Origin: Pseudomonas sp. N040
GTDB lineage: Bacteria; Pseudomonadota; Gammaproteobacteria; Pseudomonadales; Pseudomonadaceae
Reading direction: 5' to 3'
NCBI RefSeq assembly: GCF_015637705.1
Contig: NZ_JADOBE010000005.1
Span: 62,001-126,000 of the forward strand
DNA length: 64,000 nucleotides
Of the stretch, positions 48,620 through 56,941 are shown piece after piece. A program made the position numbers and the translations under genes. The first letter of the stretch is position 1; every line of letters begins with the position of its first letter. The notes beneath the pieces were generated by a model. That model was not told the origin of the DNA and did no database searches. It worked only from the letters and a program-made list of their open reading frames with translations.

Positions 48620-48675
48620 CCCTCTAGCTGCTAGGCGAGGGGACATTCGGATTTTGCCGAGCATGTTGTGCGTTG

Positions 48676-48733
48676 GTAGGAGCCAGCTTGCTGGCGATCA
48701 GCTCATCCAAATCGCCAGCAAGCTGGCTCCTAC
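48676..48733. repeat. REPIN between thiO and pilR
   Basis: Two identical 22-base REPs, 48676-48697 and 48712-48733 (inverted), in the gap of two convergent genes. It could also form the shared terminator hairpin, 15 bases from the pilR stop. Confidence 0.92.
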
Positions 48734-48748
48734 AACACTTGGTTGTGT

Positions 48749-50089
48749 TTAGTCGATGCCTAGCTTTTTCAGCCGGTAGCGCATCGAGCGGAAGCTCAGG
48801 CCGAGGCGTTCAGCCGCAGCCGTGCGGTTCCAGCGGGTTTCTTCCAAGGCTTGCATGATCAGTTTGCGCTCGATGCTTTCCAGATAGTCTTCGAGGTTGT
48901 CGATTTGCGCCAGCGATGCCTCTCCATTCTCCTTGCAGCCTGACGCTTCAGTCAGGCGCAGGTCGTCTGCCTTGATCAGGTTGTCTTCGCACAGGGTGTA
49001 GGCGCGCTCGAGCATGTTCTCCAGCTCGCGCACGTTGCCCGGGAAGCGGTAGCACATGAGCTTGTCCAGAGCCTCGCTGCTCAGTATGGCCGCGCCCAGT
49101 CCGGTGCTTTCGGACAGGCGCTTGAGCATGCTGTCGGTGAGCAAACCCATATCTTCACGGCGCTCGCGCAGTGGCGGAACGCGCAATTCGATGACATTGA
49201 GGCGGTAGAACAGATCCTGGCGGAAGTTGCCCGCAGCCACCTCAGCGGCCAGATCCTTGTGCGTGGCGCACAGGATGCGCACATCGACCACGGCTTCCTG
49301 CTGGCTGCCCACTGCGCGCACCGATTTTTCCTGGATGGCGCGCAACAGCTTGACCTGCATGGGCAGGGGCAAGTCGGCCACTTCATCGAGAAACAGTGTG
49401 CCGCCGCTGGCGGCCTGGAACAGTCCCTGCTTGTCTTCCGTGGCGCCGGTGAAGCTGCCCTTGCGGTGGCCGAAGAATTCGCTTTCCATCAGTTCCGAGG
49501 GGATCGCGCCACAGTTCACTGGTACGAAAGGGCGCTCATGCCGTGGCCCCTGCTCGTGCATCAGGCGCGCGACCAGCTCCTTGCCACTCCCGGATTCGCC
49601 GCTGATGTAGATTGGTGCCTGGCTGCGCGCGAGTTTGATGATTTGCTTGCGCAAGGTCTGCATCGGTGGTGACTCGCCCAGCAGGCGATTCTCCAGCGGG
49701 GCGCCGCTGTTGGTGCTGTCCGGTATACGGAGAGCAGTGGCGACCAGCTCGCGCAGGCGGGCCAGGTCCAGGGGCTTGGTCAGGAAGTCGAAAGCGCCCG
49801 CCTTGAGCGCATTGATCGCGGTGTCGAGACTGCCGTAAGCGGTGATCATGGCCACCGGAGTCTGCGGATGGCGTTGCTGGATGTGCTGTACCAGTTCCAG
49901 TCCGGTGCCGTCCGGCAGGCGCATGTCGGTCAGGCACAGGTCAAAGGTTTCCGTGGCCAGCCATTCGCGGGCCTCCTTGACGTTGCGCGCGCTGCGGGTG
50001 TCCAGTCGGAGGCGGCCGAGGGTGATTTCCAGCAGTTCGCGGATATCCGGTTCATCATCGACGATCAGGGCTTTCTGCCGGTTGGTCAT
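48749..50089 (-). CDS. pilR: Sigma-54-dependent response regulator PilR
   Basis: A 446-residue NtrC-type regulator: receiver domain with phospho-acceptor Asp55 in CLTDMRLPDG, AAA+ domain with Walker A GESGSGKE, the sigma-54 contact loop GSFTGA and Walker B GGTLFLDEVADLP, and a C-terminal Fis-type helix-turn-helix (RTAAAERLGLSFRSMRYRLKK). PilR activates pilA from its RpoN promoter. No pilA is in this window. Start at 50089 (MTNRQKALIVDD), overlapping the end of pilS by four bases. Confidence 0.96.
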   Translation of the reverse strand: MTNRQKALIVDDEPDIRELLEITLGRLRLDTRSARNVKEAREWLATETFDLCLTDMRLPDGTGLELVQHIQQRHPQTPVAMITAYGSLDTAINALKAGAFDFLTKPLDLARLRELVATALRIPDSTNSGAPLENRLLGESPPMQTLRKQIIKLARSQAPIYISGESGSGKELVARLMHEQGPRHERPFVPVNCGAIPSELMESEFFGHRKGSFTGATEDKQGLFQAASGGTLFLDEVADLPLPMQVKLLRAIQEKSVRAVGSQQEAVVDVRILCATHKDLAAEVAAGNFRQDLFYRLNVIELRVPPLRERREDMGLLTDSMLKRLSESTGLGAAILSSEALDKLMCYRFPGNVRELENMLERAYTLCEDNLIKADDLRLTEASGCKENGEASLAQIDNLEDYLESIERKLIMQALEETRWNRTAAAERLGLSFRSMRYRLKKLGID

Positions 50090-51681
50090 GTTCGGCTCAG
50101 TTTGCGTGGGTGGGCGAAGGTGATGCGGAAGCAGCTGCCGCCGTGCTCGCTGGGTTTGTAGTCGAGCCGGGCCTGATTGCTTTCGCACAGCTCGCGGGAG
50201 ATGTACAGGCCAAGCCCGGTGCCCTTGGTCTCGGTGGTATAGAACGGCTCGAAAATATTATCCAGGCGCTCCGGCGCCACGCCGGGGCCATCGTCATGCA
50301 CTTCCATGACCGGTAGTTCGCTCTGCGGGTCGATGAACAGCTTGATCCACAGCTGCGCAGCGGGGTTGTCCAGCTGGCTGTAGCGCAAGCCATTCTGCAC
50401 CAGATTGGTCAGCACCTGATGCAGTTGATCCGGATCCATGCGGGAATGCAGGCCAGGCTCGTCAGCCAGGAGATGAATGGTCTGCGCTGCCGGTGCACTG
50501 CTGCGAAACTCGAGGACGTAGTTGTGCAGCCAGGCGCTGAGATCCAGCAGCTTCGGTTCGGCCGCCCGTCGCCGGGACAGTTGCAGGACGTTTTCAATGA
50601 CCAGATTCATGCGGCGTGACTGGTCCTGAATGATCTGTGCTAGGCGCTGGTCGCCGGCGGTCAGGCTTTCCGACTCCAGCAGTAACTGGGCGGCGTGGCT
50701 GATGGCGCCCAGCGGATTGCGGATCTCATGGGCAATGCCGGCGGTCAGGCGGCCGAGCGAGACCAGCTTGAGTTGTTGTGCCTGCTGGGCGATCCGTGAA
50801 ATGTCATCGAGAAAGACCAGAGTGTGCAGCTGGTTGCCGTGCGGCAGAGTGACGAAGTTCGGTTGCAGCGAGGTACCGGACTTGGTGTGCAGGCTCTGCG
50901 GGATCAGTGTCGGGTTCTGTTGCCAGTCGCGCAAACGCTTGTGCAGTTCCGGTTGCCAGACCGCCAGTTCGCTGCCCGGTCGGCCTTCGGCTCCCAGCAG
51001 CCGCGTAGCGCTGGGGTTGTTCAGCAACAGTTTCAGGCGCGGATCCAGCAACAGGATGCCGGTACGCATGCGCTGCAGGATGCGCGTGTTGAGTGCTTCC
51101 AGATTGGCGACATCGATGGCGCGCTGGGCGGCGATCGATTCGGTCTGCTGCAGCCGGTTGGTCAGGTTTTGTACGAACAGGGCAACGGCAAAACTGAGCA
51201 GGCCCAGCAGTCCGGCTTGCAGGTACTGGTTGCTGGCTGTGGGTCGGCTCAGGCTCAGGTAGAACGTCAGGTAAATCAGGCCAATCGCGGCGACCGCCGC
51301 TATCAGCAGGCCGACGCGGCCACGCAGCAGGATATTGGCGATGGCGACCGAGACAATCAGCAGGTTGCCGATGCCGCTGGTAATGCCTCCGGCGGCATAG
51401 AGCAGCCAGGACAGCAGCAGCACATCGACCAGCGCCATGCTGAAAACCGCCAGCAGGTGGCCGGGCTTGCGCAGTGCGATGGTGAACAGCAGGCTGTTGA
51501 TCAGGTAAGCCCAGCTGCCATAGCGGAACAGGTTGGCGCTGGTCAGGTTGAGCAGCTCCAGATCGAAGTTGCTCGAAGTCAGGGCGACCAGTGCGGCGCC
51601 GATGATCAGCCGGTACAGATGCGACAGGCGCAGGACGCGCCGGCCTTGCTCACCACTCAGCGTCAGGACTTCACTGGTCAC
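50086..51681 (-). CDS. pilS: Sensor histidine kinase PilS
   Basis: A 531-residue kinase with six N-terminal transmembrane helices, a PAS domain (ILQRMRTGILLLDPRLKLL) and the kinase core: H box IAHEIRNPLGAISHAA, N box LVQNGLRYS and G boxes DDGPGVAPE and KGTGLGL. In P. aeruginosa it senses pilin in the membrane and signals to PilR. The start is taken at GTG 51681, giving VTSEVLTLSGEQGRR and the family length; this overlaps the preceding small gene by 11 bases. The open frame upstream to 51879 is out-of-frame shadow of that gene. Confidence 0.94.
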   Translation of the reverse strand: MTSEVLTLSGEQGRRVLRLSHLYRLIIGAALVALTSSNFDLELLNLTSANLFRYGSWAYLINSLLFTIALRKPGHLLAVFSMALVDVLLLSWLLYAAGGITSGIGNLLIVSVAIANILLRGRVGLLIAAVAAIGLIYLTFYLSLSRPTASNQYLQAGLLGLLSFAVALFVQNLTNRLQQTESIAAQRAIDVANLEALNTRILQRMRTGILLLDPRLKLLLNNPSATRLLGAEGRPGSELAVWQPELHKRLRDWQQNPTLIPQSLHTKSGTSLQPNFVTLPHGNQLHTLVFLDDISRIAQQAQQLKLVSLGRLTAGIAHEIRNPLGAISHAAQLLLESESLTAGDQRLAQIIQDQSRRMNLVIENVLQLSRRRAAEPKLLDLSAWLHNYVLEFRSSAPAAQTIHLLADEPGLHSRMDPDQLHQVLTNLVQNGLRYSQLDNPAAQLWIKLFIDPQSELPVMEVHDDGPGVAPERLDNIFEPFYTTETKGTGLGLYISRELCESNQARLDYKPSEHGGSCFRITFAHPRKLSRT

Positions 51682-51901
51682 TCTGGCGCGGACCCAGTTC
51701 CAGGTGCCGGGTGCTGCAGTACCAGTTACCGGCGCTTTCCTGCGCTTCGCGCTGCGGTACATGCAGGCCGCAATGGGCACAACGCACCATCGGTTGCGTC
51801 TCGCTCTGGCTCGGCGGCTGAGCGGCTGCCGGGTTCTTGAGGCGTCGCCAGAGCCAGACGGCGGCAACAATGAGAGCAATCCAGATTAGCAGGCGAAACA
51901 T
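51671..51901 (-). CDS. PP0621-type small membrane protein with CxxC motif
   Basis: A 76-residue protein with one N-terminal transmembrane helix (LLIWIALIVAAVWLW) and a C-terminal zinc-ribbon-like part, MVRCAHCGLHVPQREA then WYCSTRHLE. This matches the small PP0621 family found ahead of pilS in Pseudomonas. Function unknown. Its end overlaps pilS by 11 bases, so it is the first gene of a pilS-pilR transcript and may be translationally coupled to pilS. Confidence 0.8.
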   Translation of the reverse strand: MFRLLIWIALIVAAVWLWRRLKNPAAAQPPSQSETQPMVRCAHCGLHVPQREAQESAGNWYCSTRHLELGPRQSDQ

Positions 51902-52066
51902 CGGTCTAAGACCTTTCGTGGGGGGGGATGGTCGCAGTGTAGCGAAGCTGCATGGCGCAGCACAGGCTTCTGCACGCGCCGTTGTTCAAGCGGTCGACGA
52001 TGCGGGACAATGCACAGATCAGGAGCAGCTGTTCTACGGCTGCCGCGGTCATTGATGGAGAGGTTC

Positions 52067-53698
52067 ATGAGCAAGATCTTGCGGGTGGTGATGGCCCAGC
52101 TGAATCTTCGGGTCGGTGATGTGCACGGGAACGTCGAGCGCATGATCGAGGCGGCGGTGACTGCGCGCGATCAGTGGCAGGCAGACCTGATTGTGTTCCC
52201 CGAGCTCTCGCTGTGTGGCTATCCGCCGGAAGATCTGCTGTTGCGCTCGAGCATGCAGCGTCGCATTGAACAAGGCTTGCTGCGCCTGCGTGAGGAGGTT
52301 CACGGCATTTACCTGGTGGTTGGTTATCCCTGGCTGGAGGACGAGAAGCGCTTCAACGCCTGTGCAGTGATTGCCGATGGCGAGTTGCTGGCCAGCTATT
52401 TCAAGCAGAACCTGCCGAATTACCGGGTGTTTGACGAGAAGCGTTATTTCGTTCCGGGCAATCAGCCTTGCGTGGTTGATATCAAGGGCGTGCCGGTGGC
52501 GTTGACCATCTGCGAGGACATCTGGTTTGCCGAGCCGGTGCGTCAGGCCCGTGAAGCCGGCGCCCGTCTGCTGCTCAGCCTGAATGCCTCGCCGTTCCAT
52601 CTGGACAAGCAGCGCGAACGCGAAGAGGTGCTGGCGCAGCGGGCGCGCGAAGGCGGTATGCCGATCATCTATGTGAACCAGGTGGGCGGGCAGGACGAGC
52701 TGGTGTTCGACGGTGGCAGCTGCGCGGTTGACGCCAATGGCTGTATCCGCCAGCGCGCACCGGGTTTTGCCGAAGGCCTGCATCCGGTTGACCTGCTGGT
52801 GGAAGGGGGGCGCCTGAGTCCGCGGCAGGCCAGTTGTGCGGCACTGCCGGAACTGGAACAAAGCGTTTATCAGGCGCTGGTTGTCGGGGTGCGCGACTAT
52901 GTGCAGAAGAATGGCTTCAAGGGCGTGCTGCTTGGCTTGTCTGGCGGCATCGACTCAGCACTCACGCTGGCCGTGGCGGTGGATGCGCTGGGCGCCGAGT
53001 GCGTGGAAGCGGTGATGATGCCGTATCACTACACAGCCCAGATCAGCCTGCAAGATGCCGAAGCGCAAGCCCATGCCTTGGGCGTGACCTATCGGGTGCT
53101 GCCGATCGCGCCGATGGTCGAGGCTTTCATGTCCACGCTGGCGCCGGTTTTCAGCGGGCTGGGGCGCGACACCACGGAAGAAAACCTGCAGGCACGGTGT
53201 CGCGGCACGCTGCTGATGGCGATGTCCAACAAGAAGGGTTACCTGGTGCTGACAACCGGCAACAAGAGCGAGATGGCCGTCGGTTACGCCACCCTCTACG
53301 GCGACATGGCCGGTGGTTTCGATGTGCTCAAGGATGTGCCCAAGACGCTGGTGTTCCGCCTGGCTGAATACCGCAATACGCTGGGTGCGGTGATACCGCA
53401 GCGGGTAATCGATCGGCCGCCGTCTGCCGAACTGGCTCCCGACCAGAAGGACGAAGACTCGTTGCCGCCGTATCCGGTACTCGACGAGATCCTCAAGCTG
53501 TATATCGAGTTTGATCTGTCCGCCAATGCCATCATCGCCGAGGGGGTTGACGAGGACACCGTGCGCCGGGTGCTGCGGCTGGTCGACCTGAACGAATACA
53601 AGCGCCGCCAGGCGGCGGTTGGCGTGCGCGTGACCCAGCGTGGCTTTGGCCGGGATCGCCGCTACCCGATCACCTCTGGCTGGCGCCTGGGCGACTGA
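52067..53698 (+). CDS. nadE: Glutamine-dependent NAD+ synthetase
   Basis: A 543-residue two-domain enzyme. The N-terminal nitrilase-type glutaminase has its Glu in FPELSLCGYPPEDLL, Lys in YFKQNLPNYRVFDE and Cys in ALTICEDIWF. The C-terminal synthetase has the PP-loop LSGGIDSALT and GNKSEMAVGY. It amidates deamido-NAD as the last step of NAD synthesis. GGAGAGG sits five bases before the ATG at 52067. It is divergent from the PP0621-pilS-pilR genes and ends at a shared terminator with bamD. Confidence 0.96.
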   Translation: MSKILRVVMAQLNLRVGDVHGNVERMIEAAVTARDQWQADLIVFPELSLCGYPPEDLLLRSSMQRRIEQGLLRLREEVHGIYLVVGYPWLEDEKRFNACAVIADGELLASYFKQNLPNYRVFDEKRYFVPGNQPCVVDIKGVPVALTICEDIWFAEPVRQAREAGARLLLSLNASPFHLDKQREREEVLAQRAREGGMPIIYVNQVGGQDELVFDGGSCAVDANGCIRQRAPGFAEGLHPVDLLVEGGRLSPRQASCAALPELEQSVYQALVVGVRDYVQKNGFKGVLLGLSGGIDSALTLAVAVDALGAECVEAVMMPYHYTAQISLQDAEAQAHALGVTYRVLPIAPMVEAFMSTLAPVFSGLGRDTTEENLQARCRGTLLMAMSNKKGYLVLTTGNKSEMAVGYATLYGDMAGGFDVLKDVPKTLVFRLAEYRNTLGAVIPQRVIDRPPSAELAPDQKDEDSLPPYPVLDEILKLYIEFDLSANAIIAEGVDEDTVRRVLRLVDLNEYKRRQAAVGVRVTQRGFGRDRRYPITSGWRLGD

Positions 53699-53809
53699 GG
53701 CGGAACTCGGGCTGGAAAGGGGCAGGGTCTTGCGTGGCTTGGCAGGGCGAGCGTCTGCTTTGTCCATCGGCTGACAACCAGACTGCGCTAAGCCATGCGT
53801 CGAGAATGG

Positions 53810-53839
53810 AGAAGGGAGGCCGCGGCCTCCCTTCTTTTT
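53810..53839. terminator. Bidirectional terminator between nadE and bamD
   Basis: A perfect 26-base palindrome (AGAAGGGAGGCCG and its inverse) followed on the plus strand by T5, about 110 bases past nadE. It abuts the bamD stop codon. Confidence 0.85.
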
Positions 53840-54959
53840 ACTCTCCGGTTCTCTCGTCGAGTTCGGTCTCGGTGTTGAGGTCGTCGTCGAAGTTGGGGTC
53901 CTCAACGGTGACGCCCTGCACTTCTTCCGGCTCATCAGTGAACAGGCCGAAGGTCAGGACATCGAACCATTGGATGTTGTAGTCCTCCATCTCAATGTCT
54001 TCACCGGCCTCTTCGACATTCTTCTGCAGCTCTTCGCGGTTTTCCGGCTGCAGTTCGTCCGGGATTTCTTCCTGGGCATTTTCGTACTGGCGGATCACGT
54101 CGCGGCTGGCGCGGGTTTCGCCCGGCGGCAGGGGTTCATCGCTCTCGATCAGCGCCAGCGTGGTCTTGGCCAGCCAGGAGCGTTCGCTTTCCGGCGTCTC
54201 GCGCGGGACAAACTGGCCGTCTACCAGGCTTGGGTTGTCCGGGTAGTTGAGTTTCAGGACAGCCAGGCTGGTGGCGGCAACGTCATCCATGCCCAGCTTC
54301 TGGTACGCCTCGACCATCACCGCCAGGCCGTCGCCAACCGAAGGGGTTTCCTGGAAGTTCTCGACCACATAGCGCCCGCGGTTGGCAGCCGCCACATAGG
54401 CACCGCGGCGGATGTAATAGTCGGCAACATGGATTTCATAGGCTGCCAGCAGGTTGCGCAGGTAAATCATGCGCTGCTTGGCATCGGGCGCATAACGGCT
54501 GTTGGGAAAGCGGCTGGTCAGCTGGGCGAAGTCGTTGAAGGAGTCACGCGCCGCGCCAGGATCGCGCTTGGTCATGTCCAGTGGCAGGAAGCGCGCCAGC
54601 AAGCCGCTGTCCTGGTCATAAGCCGCCAGGCCTTTCAGGTAGTAGGCGTAGTCGACGTTGGCGTTCTGTGGATTGAGGCGGATGAAACGGTCAGCCGACG
54701 AGCGTGCGGCTTCAGGCTCGGAGTTCTTGTAGTAGGCGTAGATAAGCTCCAGCTGGGCCTGTGCAGCATATTGGCCAAACGGGTAACGCGACTCCAGGGC
54801 TTTGAGCCGGGTGATGGCGGTGGTGTAGCTTTCGCTATCCAGTTCGTCCATGGCCTGCTGGTAGAGTTCGGTTTCGCTCAGGTTCTCGTCGACCTCGCTG
54901 CTTGAACAGGCAGCTGTCAGGGCGATGAAGGCAAGAAGCAGCAGGTGTTTCACTTGCAT
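53838..54959 (-). CDS. bamD: Outer membrane assembly lipoprotein BamD (ComL)
   Basis: A 373-residue lipoprotein of the BAM complex that inserts outer-membrane barrels. The lipobox is LTAAC; TPR repeats follow ([58 protein letters not shown]). Beyond the TPR core of about 245 residues there is an acidic, low-complexity tail of over 100 residues (rich in E, D and P, ending ELDERTGE), longer than in E. coli BamD. It is divergent from rluD. Confidence 0.95.
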   Translation of the reverse strand: MQVKHLLLLAFIALTAACSSSEVDENLSETELYQQAMDELDSESYTTAITRLKALESRYPFGQYAAQAQLELIYAYYKNSEPEAARSSADRFIRLNPQNANVDYAYYLKGLAAYDQDSGLLARFLPLDMTKRDPGAARDSFNDFAQLTSRFPNSRYAPDAKQRMIYLRNLLAAYEIHVADYYIRRGAYVAAANRGRYVVENFQETPSVGDGLAVMVEAYQKLGMDDVAATSLAVLKLNYPDNPSLVDGQFVPRETPESERSWLAKTTLALIESDEPLPPGETRASRDVIRQYENAQEEIPDELQPENREELQKNVEEAGEDIEMEDYNIQWFDVLTFGLFTDEPEEVQGVTVEDPNFDDDLNTETELDERTGE

Positions 54960-55106
54960 GGCGGCTGTTGTCCCTGTGACGGTCGGCTATATTGGCCTGT
55001 GCCGTCCTGTTATGATGTGCGCCCCGGGCTCGCCGGGACAAAGACGCAGTATTTAACCACAGCGTGCGGCCGAAACCAAAAGCTGCGCCTCCCTCCGCAG
55101 TAGCCC

Positions 55107-56081
55107 ATGCCCAACGACCCCGATCAGCTTATTGAACTTACCGCCGAAGTGCCCACTGCACTGGGTGGTCAACGCCTCGACCAGATAGCTGCGCAGCTGT
55201 TTGGCGAGTACTCGCGCTCGCGCCTGTCCGGCTGGATCAAGGACGGGCGGCTGACGGTGGATGGTGCGGTGCTGCGGCCGCGCGATATCGTGCATGGCGG
55301 CGCCGTGCTGTGCCTGCAGGCCGAACAGGAAGCACAGGGCGAGTGGATAGCGCAGGACATTCCGCTGAACATCGTCTATGAGGACGAGCATCTGCTGGTG
55401 ATCGACAAGCCGGCCGGGCTGGTTGTGCATCCGGCTGCCGGGCACGCCGACGGCACCTTGCTGAATGCCTTGCTGCACCATGTGCCGGACCTCATCAATG
55501 TGCCGCGCGCCGGAATCGTGCACCGTCTGGACAAGGACACCACCGGGTTGATGGTGGTGGCCAAGACCCTGCAGGCGCAGACCAAATTGGTTGATCAGCT
55601 GCAAAAGCGCACGGTCAGCCGGATTTATGAATGCATCGTGATCGGCGTGATCACCTCGGGCGGCAAGATTGATGCGCCGATCGGCCGCAGTTCGTCGCAG
55701 CGCCAGCGCATGGCGATCAGCGATGGCGGCAAGCCGGCCGTCAGTCATTACCGCGTGCTGGAACGCTTTCGCTCGCATACCTATGCACGGGTCAAGCTGG
55801 AAACCGGCCGCACCCACCAGATTCGCGTGCACATGACCCACGTCGGCTTCCCTTTGGTAGGTGATCAGTTGTATGGCGGCCGTTTCCGCATCCCGCCCGC
55901 GGCCAATCCGACCATGCTGCAGGCGCTCAAGGAGTTTCCGCGCCAGGCCCTGCATGCGCGCTTCCTCGAACTCGAGCATCCGCTGACTGGTGAGCGGATG
56001 AAGTGGGAATCGCCTCTGCCGGAAGATTTTGTCTGGTTGCTGACCCTGTTGCGGCAGGATCGTGAAGCCTTCGTCGGATGA
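55107..56081 (+). CDS. rluD: 23S rRNA pseudouridine synthase RluD
   Basis: A 324-residue pseudouridine synthase with an N-terminal S4 domain (GQRLDQIAAQLF, SRSRLSGWIKDGRLTVDG) and a catalytic domain with the active-site aspartate in GIVHRLDKDTTGLMVV. It modifies positions 1911, 1915 and 1917 of 23S rRNA helix 69 in E. coli. Position opposite bamD and ahead of pgeF is the classic rluD arrangement. Stop overlaps the pgeF start by four bases. Confidence 0.96.
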   Translation: MPNDPDQLIELTAEVPTALGGQRLDQIAAQLFGEYSRSRLSGWIKDGRLTVDGAVLRPRDIVHGGAVLCLQAEQEAQGEWIAQDIPLNIVYEDEHLLVIDKPAGLVVHPAAGHADGTLLNALLHHVPDLINVPRAGIVHRLDKDTTGLMVVAKTLQAQTKLVDQLQKRTVSRIYECIVIGVITSGGKIDAPIGRSSSQRQRMAISDGGKPAVSHYRVLERFRSHTYARVKLETGRTHQIRVHMTHVGFPLVGDQLYGGRFRIPPAANPTMLQALKEFPRQALHARFLELEHPLTGERMKWESPLPEDFVWLLTLLRQDREAFVG

Positions 56082-56821
56082 GCCTCGGGCTTGAGCGCGG
56101 CAACCTGCTGATTCCCGACTGGCCGGCACCAGCCAGGGTGCGCAGTTGCATTACCACGCGGGCGGGCGGCGTCAGTTTGCCCCCCTTCGCTACCTTCAAT
56201 CTCGGCTCGCATGTGGATGACCAGCCGCAGGCCGTTGCCGAGAACCGGCGCCGGCTTGCTACGACGCTGGGCTGTCAGCCGGCCTGGCTGGAGCAGGTCC
56301 ACGGCATCCGGGTCGTCGAAGCTGATCCGCTGCGGGTTGCCGAGGCTGATGCCAGCTGGACGGCTACCCCCGGGATTGCCAGCGTGGTGCTCACCGCAGA
56401 CTGCCTGCCGCTGTTGTTCTGTGACCGTGGCGGTACCCGTGTCGCCGCGGCCCATGCCGGCTGGCGCGGGCTGGCCGCTGGCGTGCTGGAGGCAACCCTC
56501 GACGCCCTCGGGGTGCCGGCAGAGCAGGTGCTGGTTTGGCTCGGCCCGGCGATTGGCCCGCAGGCATTCGAGGTGGGTGGCGAAGTGCGCGACATCTTCC
56601 TGGCCCAACACCCCCAGGCTGCCGAAGCGTTCGTTGCCAGCCGCAATCCGGGGCGCTTCATGGCGGATATCTACCAGCTGGCACGCATCCGGCTGGCGGC
56701 CTGCGGCGTCAGCGCCATCTATGGTGGCGGCGGCTGCACTTACTCGGATCCACGCTTCTTCTCCTATCGGCGCGCGGCGCGTACCGGGCGTTTTGCCAGC
56801 CTGATCTGGCTGGCCAACTGA
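56078..56821 (+). CDS. pgeF: Peptidoglycan editing factor / purine nucleoside phosphorylase PgeF (YfiH)
   Basis: A 247-residue DUF152/LACC1 protein. The metal ligands are in LEQVHG, LTADCLPLLF and AAAHAGWRGLA; GPAIGPQAFEVG and GGGGCTYSD are also typical. E. coli YfiH helps keep UDP-MurNAc-L-Ala-L-Ser out of the wall, while purified relatives phosphorylyse purine nucleosides. Translationally coupled to rluD through a four-base overlap. The clpB promoter lies just beyond its stop. Confidence 0.93.
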   Translation: MSLGLERGNLLIPDWPAPARVRSCITTRAGGVSLPPFATFNLGSHVDDQPQAVAENRRRLATTLGCQPAWLEQVHGIRVVEADPLRVAEADASWTATPGIASVVLTADCLPLLFCDRGGTRVAAAHAGWRGLAAGVLEATLDALGVPAEQVLVWLGPAIGPQAFEVGGEVRDIFLAQHPQAAEAFVASRNPGRFMADIYQLARIRLAACGVSAIYGGGGCTYSDPRFFSYRRAARTGRFASLIWLAN

Positions 56822-56841
56822 CGCATATCAAAAGCCTCCGG

Positions 56842-56869
56842 CTTGAATAGCGCAGAATCATCCTCATCT
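56842..56869 (+). promoter_or_regulatory. Sigma-32 (heat-shock) promoter of clpB
   Basis: CTTGAA (56842-56847), 14-base spacer, CCTCATCT (56862-56869), close to the sigma-32 consensus CTTGAA-N13-15-CCCCATnT. It lies about 70 bases upstream of the clpB start. Confidence 0.75.
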
Positions 56870-56941
56870 AGTGTTCATCTTGGCGGGTTTTCGTGTGGAG
56901 CACGCATCGTTCCAGCCTGCCCATAACCTGAGGGTGACTAC

